From: Pseudomonadales bacterium
Lineage (GTDB): Bacteria > Pseudomonadota > Gammaproteobacteria > Pseudomonadales > Azotimanducaceae
Assembly (NCBI GenBank): GCA_022825925.1
Contig: JAJDVW010000117.1
Coordinates: 1 to 55,065, forward strand
Length of the DNA: 55,065 nt
Reading direction: 5' to 3'
Position 1 is the first letter of the stretch, and every line of letters begins with the position of its first letter. The notes beneath the pieces were generated by a model. It did no database searches. It had not been told where the DNA came from and was given only the letters and a program-made list of their open reading frames with translations. Shown piece after piece: positions 41,340 to 49,378 of this stretch. The translations under genes were made by a program, and so were the position numbers.

Positions 41340-44162
41340 ATGAAGATTGACCGACCGTTCGCAGGCGACCGCGCGCTAGTTTGCGCCGCCGCTGTCCTGC
41401 TCGCTCTGCCGGGCGCCCTTCCCGGCATGCAAGTCGCATTCGCGGAAGAGGACGACGACAGCATCATCGAGGAAGTCGTCGTCACCGGCATCCGCGGGAG
41501 CATCCGCCAGTCCATCGACATGAAGCGCGACGCCGACAACATCGTCGACGCGCTCGTCGCCGAGGACATCGGCAAGTTCCCGGACCAGAACCTCGCCGAA
41601 TCGCTGCAGCGCGTACCCGGCGTGGCCATCGACCGCGTCCGCGGCGAGGGCTCGCAGGTCTCGATCCGCGGCCTAGGCCCGCAGTTCGTGCGCGTGCAGG
41701 TCAACGGCCGCAGCGCCCTCTCCGGCGCGGGCGGCTCCTTCGCCGGGGCCATCGGCGGACTGACCGGCGACCGCGCCTTCCGCTTCGAGGGGATGCAGGC
41801 CGAGCTCGTGCAGGCCGTCGAGGTCTACAAGTCGGCCCAGGCCAACCTGCTCGAGGGCGGCATGGGCGGCACCATCAACATCCGCACGCGCCGGCCGTTC
41901 GACAACGGCGGGCAGCGCATTCTGGCCGGCAACGCCTTCGTGACCGACGACGACCTGGCCGACGACAACGGCTACCGCGCCGCCGGCGTCTGGAGCGACA
42001 CCTTCGCCGACAACACCTTCGGCGTCCTGGTCAGCCTCGCGGCCGACGACCGGACCACCCGCGAAGACTGGTTCAACATTCCTGACTACGAGCCCAAGAT
42101 CTTCCGCAACGCCGTCGACCAGAACGGCAACCTGCTGCGCGGCTGCGACCTGCCGGGCGTGGCGAACCCCGACGTCGGCTGCGGTTACACCGGCGGCAAC
42201 GTCCGCATGGGCATCGTGATCGAGGAGAAGCAGCGCATCAATCTCTCGTCGGCCCTGCAGTGGCGCCCGAACGAGGACCTCGAGATCACCCTCGACCTGC
42301 TGCACTCGGAACTCGAGCGCCAGTACACCGACTACCAGAACCCCCTGCGCACGCAGGCCGGACTCGCCGGGCGCGCCACCGAGGTGCACCTCAACGAGAA
42401 CGACGTCACCACGTACTTCGCGACCACGGGTTCCCGCCCGCGGCCGTTCCCGCGCGACTTCGACACCGAGACCCAGCAGCAGCAGTTCGCCCTGAACTTC
42501 AAGTTCACGCCAACCGAGCGGCTTGAGTTCAACGTTGACCTGTCCCACGCGACCGGCGAGGTCGACGAGATCCAGACGACCACCTACTACGACATCGCCG
42601 GGGGCGCGCCCGCGACGTACGACATCAACAACAGCTACATCCCCAAGATCTCCGTCGACGCCGACCTGTCGGACCCGAACGTCTACACGTTCTCGTACTT
42701 CCAGGACCAGGTGAACCTCTCGGAGGACGAGGAGACGCAGTTCCGCGCGGACGGCACGTACCACTTCGATGACGGCACGGCGTTCCACGCCGGCATCAGC
42801 TTCCGCTCGCAGGAGCGCATGTACCTGCGGCGCGGCATCGCGATCGGCACCCGCTTCGGGGACTTCATCGGCGAGCCGCTGACGGCCGTCGACTGGCACG
42901 AACTGCCCGTCGACGACGCCTGGTCCGGCATCGACGGTTCCGACACCTGGCCGAAGCAGTGGCTGTCGGCCGACCCCGACTCCGTGCGGCAGACCTACCT
43001 GGTCGACCGGCGGGACGAGATTCCGCCCGAACGTTTCACCGCGGCGGACTCGGCATCCTCGGAGGACTTCATCGTCGAAGAGGACACGCTGGGCGCGTAT
43101 TTCATGCTGGAGATGGCCGGCAGCATCGGGGACATCCCCTGGTCGGGCAACGCCGGCGCCCGCTGGGTGCGCGTGGAGCGCGACTCGACGGGGAACGTGC
43201 AGCCGATCGACAACGTCGTCTTCTCCGAGGCGTCGGGCGTCTTCGTGTTCCTGCTCCTGCCCGCCGAGTTCCAGACGCACAGCAACCGCTTCGCCGAGGT
43301 ACTCCCGGCGCTCAACCTGAAGTTCGACCTGCGCGACGACCTGGTCGGGCGCTTCGCCTGGGGCAAGGTGATGTCGCAGCCCGCGTTCAACGACCTGAAC
43401 CCGGGCGGGTTCAAGCTCGCGTCCACGCGCCGCGTCAACGAAGGCAACCCGTTTCTCGAGCCCTACGTCGCCGAGCAACTGGACATCGGCATCGAGTGGT
43501 ACCCGACGGACGACGCGATCATCGCGCTGCACGCGTTCGGCAAGGAGGTCAACTCGTTCATCATCACGGTGACGGAACTCATCGAGTTCATCGATCCCAA
43601 CACGAACGCCCCGATCCCGGACCCGGAGAGCGGCGGCAACGTGCGGCTCCAGTACCAGGGCCCGCGCAACGAGGAAGGCGCCTTCATCGGCGGCTTGGAA
43701 GTCGCCGCCCAATATGCGTTCACGCAGTTGCCCTCGCCCTTCGACGGCCTCGGGGTGCAGTTCAACCACACCTGGGTGGACACCGACGCCAAATTCGTGA
43801 ACCCGAACAGCGGCGCCGCGTTCGACGTGCCGGGCCTCTCCGAGCACACGACGAACGCCGTGATCTTCTACGAGAAGTACAAGTTCAGCGGCCGCGTCGC
43901 GTGGAACCGCCGGGACGGGTTCCTGCTCAGGGTATCGAGCACGCGCTCCAACCCCGAGTTCACCAACCCGTACTGGCAGCTCGACGCCGGGTTCGGCTAC
44001 GAGATCACGGACAACATCTCGGTGGTTTTCGAGGGCATCAACCTCACCAACGAGAACGTCGACCGCTACAACATCGTCGGCCCCGTTTCGCAGTTGAAGC
44101 AGCTCTACTTCATCTCGAACAGCGGACGCCGCATGCAGGCGGGGATCCGGGTCCGCCTGTAG
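41340..44162 (+). CDS. TonB-dependent receptor 1 (Xanthomonas/Caulobacter type)
   Basis: 940 residues. Outer-membrane importer driven by TonB. Signal peptide (VCAAAVLLALPGALPGMQVAFA), TonB box and plug start IIEEVVVTGIRG, plug text DIGKFPDQNLAESLQRVPG and VSIRGLGPQF, and a large beta barrel ending in NSGRRMQAGIRVRL. This is the TIGR01782 type, often tied to carbohydrate or other organic substrates rather than siderophores. It is the most divergent of three receptors here. A strong hairpin terminator follows. Confidence 0.93.
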   Translation: MKIDRPFAGDRALVCAAAVLLALPGALPGMQVAFAEEDDDSIIEEVVVTGIRGSIRQSIDMKRDADNIVDALVAEDIGKFPDQNLAESLQRVPGVAIDRVRGEGSQVSIRGLGPQFVRVQVNGRSALSGAGGSFAGAIGGLTGDRAFRFEGMQAELVQAVEVYKSAQANLLEGGMGGTINIRTRRPFDNGGQRILAGNAFVTDDDLADDNGYRAAGVWSDTFADNTFGVLVSLAADDRTTREDWFNIPDYEPKIFRNAVDQNGNLLRGCDLPGVANPDVGCGYTGGNVRMGIVIEEKQRINLSSALQWRPNEDLEITLDLLHSELERQYTDYQNPLRTQAGLAGRATEVHLNENDVTTYFATTGSRPRPFPRDFDTETQQQQFALNFKFTPTERLEFNVDLSHATGEVDEIQTTTYYDIAGGAPATYDINNSYIPKISVDADLSDPNVYTFSYFQDQVNLSEDEETQFRADGTYHFDDGTAFHAGISFRSQERMYLRRGIAIGTRFGDFIGEPLTAVDWHELPVDDAWSGIDGSDTWPKQWLSADPDSVRQTYLVDRRDEIPPERFTAADSASSEDFIVEEDTLGAYFMLEMAGSIGDIPWSGNAGARWVRVERDSTGNVQPIDNVVFSEASGVFVFLLLPAEFQTHSNRFAEVLPALNLKFDLRDDLVGRFAWGKVMSQPAFNDLNPGGFKLASTRRVNEGNPFLEPYVAEQLDIGIEWYPTDDAIIALHAFGKEVNSFIITVTELIEFIDPNTNAPIPDPESGGNVRLQYQGPRNEEGAFIGGLEVAAQYAFTQLPSPFDGLGVQFNHTWVDTDAKFVNPNSGAAFDVPGLSEHTTNAVIFYEKYKFSGRVAWNRRDGFLLRVSSTRSNPEFTNPYWQLDAGFGYEITDNISVVFEGINLTNENVDRYNIVGPVSQLKQLYFISNSGRRMQAGIRVRL

Positions 44163-44168
44163 TCCTCC

Positions 44169-44202
44169 AAGGGAGGGTTCCACCCCGGTGGAACCCTCCC
44201 TT
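44169..44202 (+). terminator. Rho-independent terminator after receptor 1
   Basis: A 16-base-pair perfect stem, AAGGGAGGGTTCCACC (44169-44184) with GGTGGAACCCTCCCTT (44187-44202), has a 2-base loop (a real loop would open the top pairs) and is followed by a T/C-rich run (TTCCTTATCTT). It begins 6 bases after the stop codon and separates receptor 1 from receptor 2. Confidence 0.85.
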
Positions 44203-44309
44203 TCCCTTCCTTATCTTGTCTTGGTGCCGCTTCCCAGGCGCGCCCGTGCGTGTCTCCCCTGTTAATATAGTTCTGTAGCCAGAGTGCAGCCTTGGGGGAG
44301 GAGGGATTC

Positions 44310-47120
44310 ATGCACACCAACCAGAACTCTACGTGGCATCGTGCGGCCGTGTTCGCCGCCGCTTTCGCCCTGGCCCTGCCAGGCACGCAGGTCGCCCTTG
44401 CAGAGGGCGAAGACGACGAGGAACTCATCGAGGAGGTCGTCGTCACCGGCATCCGCGGCAGCCTGCGCCAGTCCCTCGACATGAAGCGCGATGCCGACAA
44501 CGTCATGGACGCCCTTGTCGCCGAGGACATCGGCAAGTTCCCGGACCAGAACCTCGCCGAGTCGCTGCAGCGCGTCTCGGGCGTCGCCATCGACCGCATG
44601 CGCGGCGAGGGCGCCCAAGTCTCGATCCGCGGCCTCGGTCCACAGTTCACCCGCGTGCAGGTCAACGGCCGCGGCGCGCTGTCCGGCGGCACGCAGGCGT
44701 TCGCCGGCAACATCGGCGACCACAGCCAGCAACGGACCTTCCGGTTCGAGTCCATGCAGGCCGAACTGGTGCAGGCGGTCGAGGTGTACAAGTCGGCGCA
44801 GGCCAACCTCATGGAGGGCGGCATGGGCGGTACGCTCAACATCCGCACCCGGCGGCCGTTCGACAACGGCGGACGGCGGATCATCGCCGGCAACGCGTTC
44901 ATGACCGACGACGCCCTGGCCGATGAGAACGGCTACCGCTTCGCCGGCGTCTACAGCGACGCGTTCGCCGACAACACGCTCGGCTTCCTGGTGAGCGTCG
45001 CGGGCGACGACCGGACCACGCGCGAGGACTGGTTCAACATCGTCGACTACCGGCCGCAGATCTTCAACCGGGCCACCAACCTGGCCACCGGCGAGCCGCT
45101 CAAGGGGTGCAGCCTGCCCGGTATCGCGAACCCCGACCGCGGTTGCGGCTACGTGCCCGGCAACATCCGCCAGGGCGTCGTCCTCGAGGACGTCGAACGG
45201 ATCAACTTAAGCGCCGCGCTGCAGTGGCGCCCGAACGAGCAGTGGGACGTCACCGTCGATGTCCTGCACTCGCAGATGGACCGCGACATGGACGACTTCC
45301 AGGTGCCGTGGCGCTCCCAGGCGGGACTCGGCAACGGCGCGAGCGAGGTCCTGATCAACGAGAACCAGATCGTGACGTACATGCGCACGGAAACCGCGCG
45401 CCCGCGTCCGTTCCAGCGCCCCCGTGTCGAGGACATCGAGAGCCAGCAGTTCGCCGTGAACGCGCAGTACACGCCGACGGAGAAATGGACGCTCAGCTTC
45501 GACGTCTCGCACAGCACCGGGGACCGGACTCGTTTCCACCGCGACAACTACTACGACATTCCGGCCGTCCCCCTGACTTACGACATCCGCGACAGCTATG
45601 TCCCGAAGATCACCATCGAAGAGAACCTGCTCGACCCGAACGTCTACCAGTTCATCGTCTTCGGGGAGGGCACGAACATTGCCGAGGACACGGAAACGCA
45701 GTACCGCTTCGACGCCACGTACCACTTCGACGACGGCACCGCCTTCCACGCGGGCCTGAGCTTCCGCGACCGGGAGCGCTTCTGGCAGCGGAGAAGCCTG
45801 AGCTTCGGCCCGCGCTGGGGTGACTTCGCGGGCGAGCGGCTGACCGACGTCAACCACTACCCCCTGCCGGTCGACGATGCCTTTTCCGGCATCGGCGGCA
45901 CCGGCACGTGGCCCAAGTCCTGGCTCCTGCCCGATCACGAGGATGTCCGGGCCACCTACTTCGTCGCGCGCCGCGACGAGATCCCGGCCGCCCGATTCAC
46001 CGCGGCGGCCACCGCGCACGAGGAGGACTTCACGATCACCGAAGACACCCTGGCCCTGTACTTCATGGTCGAGATGTCCGGCACCATCGGTGACTTCCCC
46101 TGGTCCGGCAACGTCGGCGCGCGCTGGATCCAGGTGGACCGCGACTCCACCGGCAACGTGCAGCCCGTCGAGCAGATGGTCTTCCTGGAAGCCGCGGGCA
46201 TCTGGGAGATGGACCTGGGACCCGCCGAGTTCCAGACGCACGGCAACCGGTTCGCCGAGGTGCTGCCGGCACTGAACCTGAAGTTCGAGCTGCGCGAGGA
46301 CCTGATCGCGCGCTTCGCCTGGGGCAAGGTGATGACCCAGCCCGCGTTCGCCGACCTGAACCCCGGGGGAACCAAGCACTCCGGTACGCGCCGCGTCCAG
46401 GAAGGCGACCCGAATCTCGAGCCCTACGTCGCGGAGCAGTTGGACATCGGTATCGAGTGGTATCCGACGGACGACGCGATCCTCGCGCTGCAGGCGTTCG
46501 GCAAGCAGGTCGAGTCGTTCATCGTCCAGATCACCGAGCAACGGGACTGGTTCGAGCCCGACGGCAGCACCCTGTACGACCCGGAGTCCGGCGGCAACCT
46601 CTTCCTGCTGTACCAGGGTCCGAGCAACGGGGACGGCGCCTTCATCGGCGGCGTCGAGTTCGCGGCGCAGTACGCCTTCACGCAACTGCCCTCGCCGTTC
46701 GACGGTTTCGGCGTGATCTTCAACCACACCTGGGTCGACACCGACGCCGAGTTCATCAACCCGAGCAGCGGGGTCGCGTTCGACGTGCCGGGCCTGTCGC
46801 GCAACACCACGAACGCCGTGATCTTCTACGAGAAGCACAAGGTCAGCGCGCGCGTCGCGTGGAACAAGCGCGAGAGCTTCCTGACGGTGATCTCGAGTCT
46901 CCGGGGCAACCCGCAGTTCACGAGCGACTACTGGCAGCTCGACGCCGGCTTCGGCTACCAGGTGACGGACAAGATCTCCGTCGTCTTCGAGGCCATCAAC
47001 ATCACGGACGAGAACGTCGACCAGTACAACATCGTCGGCCCGGTTTCCCAGCTCGAGCAGCTCTACTACATCTCGAACAGCGGGCGCCGCATGCAGGCCG
47101 GGGTGCGCGTTCGGTTGTAG
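44310..47120 (+). CDS. TonB-dependent receptor 2 (Xanthomonas/Caulobacter type)
   Basis: 936 residues. Close paralogue of receptor 3: signal peptide FAAAFALALPGTQVALA, plug ELIEEVVVTGIRGSLRQSLD, VSIRGLGPQFTRVQVNGRG, barrel text MEGGMGGTLNIRTRRPFDNG, and terminal NSGRRMQAGVRVRL. GAGGAGGG lies 4-5 bases before the ATG at 44310, which decides against the upstream in-frame TTG (44292). The substrate is unknown; the pair with receptor 3 is far more alike than either is to receptor 1. No SusD or transporter partner lies next to it. Confidence 0.93.
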   Translation: MHTNQNSTWHRAAVFAAAFALALPGTQVALAEGEDDEELIEEVVVTGIRGSLRQSLDMKRDADNVMDALVAEDIGKFPDQNLAESLQRVSGVAIDRMRGEGAQVSIRGLGPQFTRVQVNGRGALSGGTQAFAGNIGDHSQQRTFRFESMQAELVQAVEVYKSAQANLMEGGMGGTLNIRTRRPFDNGGRRIIAGNAFMTDDALADENGYRFAGVYSDAFADNTLGFLVSVAGDDRTTREDWFNIVDYRPQIFNRATNLATGEPLKGCSLPGIANPDRGCGYVPGNIRQGVVLEDVERINLSAALQWRPNEQWDVTVDVLHSQMDRDMDDFQVPWRSQAGLGNGASEVLINENQIVTYMRTETARPRPFQRPRVEDIESQQFAVNAQYTPTEKWTLSFDVSHSTGDRTRFHRDNYYDIPAVPLTYDIRDSYVPKITIEENLLDPNVYQFIVFGEGTNIAEDTETQYRFDATYHFDDGTAFHAGLSFRDRERFWQRRSLSFGPRWGDFAGERLTDVNHYPLPVDDAFSGIGGTGTWPKSWLLPDHEDVRATYFVARRDEIPAARFTAAATAHEEDFTITEDTLALYFMVEMSGTIGDFPWSGNVGARWIQVDRDSTGNVQPVEQMVFLEAAGIWEMDLGPAEFQTHGNRFAEVLPALNLKFELREDLIARFAWGKVMTQPAFADLNPGGTKHSGTRRVQEGDPNLEPYVAEQLDIGIEWYPTDDAILALQAFGKQVESFIVQITEQRDWFEPDGSTLYDPESGGNLFLLYQGPSNGDGAFIGGVEFAAQYAFTQLPSPFDGFGVIFNHTWVDTDAEFINPSSGVAFDVPGLSRNTTNAVIFYEKHKVSARVAWNKRESFLTVISSLRGNPQFTSDYWQLDAGFGYQVTDKISVVFEAINITDENVDQYNIVGPVSQLEQLYYISNSGRRMQAGVRVRL

Positions 47121-47324
47121 GGGACGGGCCTGTCTCGGACAGTTTGCGCTAAGCTAAGTTATGGCGAACCCTTGGCAGGGCCGCGACACGCCCCACGCTG
47201 TCGGGCCGGACGGCGACCGCGCCACGCGACACGAAGAGATCTGCCGCGGGGACGACGTTCCCGCATGCGTGACCACCCGGTCGCCATCCCTCCCGCGCCG
47301 CGAGCGTCCCGTCCGCCCGACAAA

Positions 47325-47915
47325 CTACTGCACGGTGAGCCTCTTCACGGTGGCAATGTCGTGGTTGTCGATCTGGTGTTCGATAACCAAGGGACTCACG
47401 TTGAACTCCCCGGCCAACCGCTCGACATCGTGGCCCAGTACGTGCGTCGACCTGATCCTCGTTGACAAAGCCTCGGCAGGCGCCAAGAGTTCTGCCGCGA
47501 AGGCGCGAGACGCTCGCTGGTCCCAAGTATGAGATTCCGTGACCAGTCGTCTCTCCCCGACGTTCGACTGATGCTGCATGAAGAGCGATCTCGCTAGTCG
47601 GAATCGCTCGGAAGACTCCCGCTCACGCAGGTGGGACGCGACGACGGGAGCACCTTCCGCACCATAGTCAACAACTGCATCGAGAAGGGGGCTGGCGGGC
47701 CTACCGTTCAAAGCCACGATAGGTGACCTCGCCCAACCCATACGTCGCATCAGCCCCGCCAAATCCACAATAGGGGCACTGGGAGTGCCGATGGTGTCGC
47801 GGAGAGCCACGGCGTGCATGTAGCCGGTCCGGTATGCAGTCTGTTCCACGGACACCGGCCAAGGCCCCGATAGCTTCGGATCTGCTTTGCCACGCTTGGC
47901 GCGTCGCGCGGTCAA
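47325..47915 (-). CDS. ImmA/IrrE-like protein with altered metallopeptidase motif
   Basis: 196 residues from TTG at 47915, behind a GAGGAGG site. The pattern is that of the ImmA/IrrE (COG2856) peptidase: SSERFRLARSLFMQHQS, then WDQRASRAFAAELLAPAEAL and VERLAGEFNVSPLVIEHQI. The zinc motif that should read AHELGH is ARSLFM, so both His and the catalytic Glu are lost. The frame also stays open upstream to a TAG near 48000 with plausible protein text (QGVAQDVKWIEEAR), so the N-terminal part, possibly a helix-turn-helix domain, may be missing. Probably a decayed regulator-peptidase of mobile DNA. Confidence 0.5.
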   Translation of the reverse strand: MTARRAKRGKADPKLSGPWPVSVEQTAYRTGYMHAVALRDTIGTPSAPIVDLAGLMRRMGWARSPIVALNGRPASPLLDAVVDYGAEGAPVVASHLRERESSERFRLARSLFMQHQSNVGERRLVTESHTWDQRASRAFAAELLAPAEALSTRIRSTHVLGHDVERLAGEFNVSPLVIEHQIDNHDIATVKRLTVQ

Positions 47916-48439
47916 ACGGGCCTCCTCAATCCATTTGACGTCTTGGGCGACTCCCTGAGCGGTCGCCTGCTTCTCTGTCTCATCGAGGACTCGAGTCCGC
48001 TACCGGGTGGAGGCGTGGCGGTGCCCGTCAAAGGACGGTTGCTGCCCACCGTCCGCAGGTGGCTCGGCAAGGCGTGGACCCGCAAGCGCGACCGGCGCGC
48101 GGCAGGTAGTCGCGCGCCCGGTGGCTGATGGCTCCCCTGAGCCACGCCGTATCGTTCCTGCGCCAACTGCTGTCGTGCGCGAACGACTCGGACCCGAGTT
48201 TCCTGCGGCCCATTGGCAGTCCTCGTGTGTTGTCTCGCACGGCCGGATTGGACATCATAGCGGCTGCCTGCGGATGCCAACAAGCTCGCGGAGTGGGTCG
48301 CGGAGTGGGCCGTCGACCGCTGCACTCACGTTCCTGGCACCGCCATGCCATGCGACCAAGCCCGACGCAATGTGCCACCGTTCGGCCATCCTGCCGAACT
48401 TGTGCGAAGGGGAAGCTCGGAGAGTTCCCGCGACAGGTG
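47916..48439. other. Stretch with no supported gene between the ImmA-like gene and the FGE remnant
   Basis: Several overlapping open frames occur on both strands, but none has a recognisable family, a good start site or protein-like composition. The first 85 bases continue the ImmA-like frame without a start codon. It looks like debris in the gap between receptors 2 and 3. Confidence 0.45.
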
Positions 48440-48800
48440 CATCGCCCGCCCGAGCGAGGCGGAGTGGGAATACGCCGCGCGAGCCGGGTTCACGATCAGG
48501 TTCATGGGGCGACGGGGTGGGCGTGGACCGCGCGAACTGCGACGGCTGCTGGAGCGAGTGGGACTCCGATGCGGCGCGGGTCGGGACCCTCGCCCCGAAC
48601 GCTTGGGGACTGCACGACATGCACGGCAATATCGCGAGGTCTTGGACGACTGCTGGAACGAGAACCATCGGGACGCTCCCGCGGACGGCGGCGCGTGGAC
48701 GGCCGGCGACTGCACCAGACGTGTGATACGCGGTGGCGACCATGCGTGGGAGCCCCGCAGAGTCCGGTCCGCCCATCGGGAGGGGACGCTGATCGACACG
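48440..48800 (+). pseudogene. Formylglycine-generating enzyme (SUMF1 family) remnant
   Basis: Family text is spread over two frames: SEAEWEYAARAGFTIRF at 48452-48503, then VGVDRANCDGCWSEWDSD with VGTLAPNAWGLHDMHGNI in a second frame to about 48632, then EVLDDCWNENHRDAP and RRVIRGGDHAWEPRRVRSA back in the first frame to about 48775. Two frameshifts and a missing N-terminal half and C-terminal GFR end show it is not functional. Such enzymes make formylglycine in sulfatases or act on other substrates. Confidence 0.75.
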
Positions 48801-48902
48801 ATGGCGGACGCTACGCGAACCATGGCTACTGTGGGCAACGGGCCGCCCGCCAGCCTCACGTTCGCCGCTTGAGCCCGTGCCGGGCTCACCGGTCCGCTCA
48901 CC

Positions 48903-49316
48903 CTATCTGGGACGGCTCTGTCGACCCGGGACGGTCGAACCACCCGCTCCTCGGCACGGGCCTTGAACGCTGCGCGCACATCGGCGAGCGTCGCCCGCGG
49001 TTTCCGGGATCAGGAACGCTACGGGCCAGGAGACAAACTCCCCCTGCCTCGCGAAGTAGAAGCCCGCAGTCTCCAGCCCGTAGCGGTCGTTCCAGTCGAG
49101 CAGCAGGTACCCGATGAGCTGGCGCAGGCGGTCCGGGAGCTTGTCGCGTGGCCGCAGCACTGCCTTGATCTCGTAGAACCTGTTCCCGAGGATGAAGTCC
49201 GCGTCCGCGCCGCCAACGAGTCCGCTCCCGTCGAAAACCGGCGACCACGAGGGTCGCCCGCGGCATCCCGTCTCCAATCCGTGGCCCCGCAGGCAAGGTG
49301 CGCCGAACATCATCAA
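48903..49316 (-). pseudogene. PD-(D/E)XK-like protein fragment
   Basis: About 137 residues. GGADADFILGNRFYEIKAVL has the Asp and ExK spacing of a PD-(D/E)XK nuclease fold; RLRQLIGYLLLDWNDRYGLE and AGFYFARQGEFVSWPVAFL follow. Near 49000 the resemblance seems to switch to another frame (ADVRAAFKARAEE), and nothing family-like precedes GGADAD, so the gene appears 5'-truncated and frameshifted. I know this pattern only from uncharacterised proteins. It is divergent from receptor 3, whose start is 63 bases away. Confidence 0.4.
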
Positions 49317-49378
49317 TTGAGCTTGACGCCTAAGTGTAGCCGTGTCTCAATAGCTCACGGGGAATAGGGGGAACGCTC

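Noticed and set aside
47912..48325. A 137-codon minus-strand frame overlapping the ImmA-like start by four bases.
   Set aside because: Composition is Arg/Ser-rich with no family pattern, and the bases just upstream make better sense in the ImmA-like frame itself.
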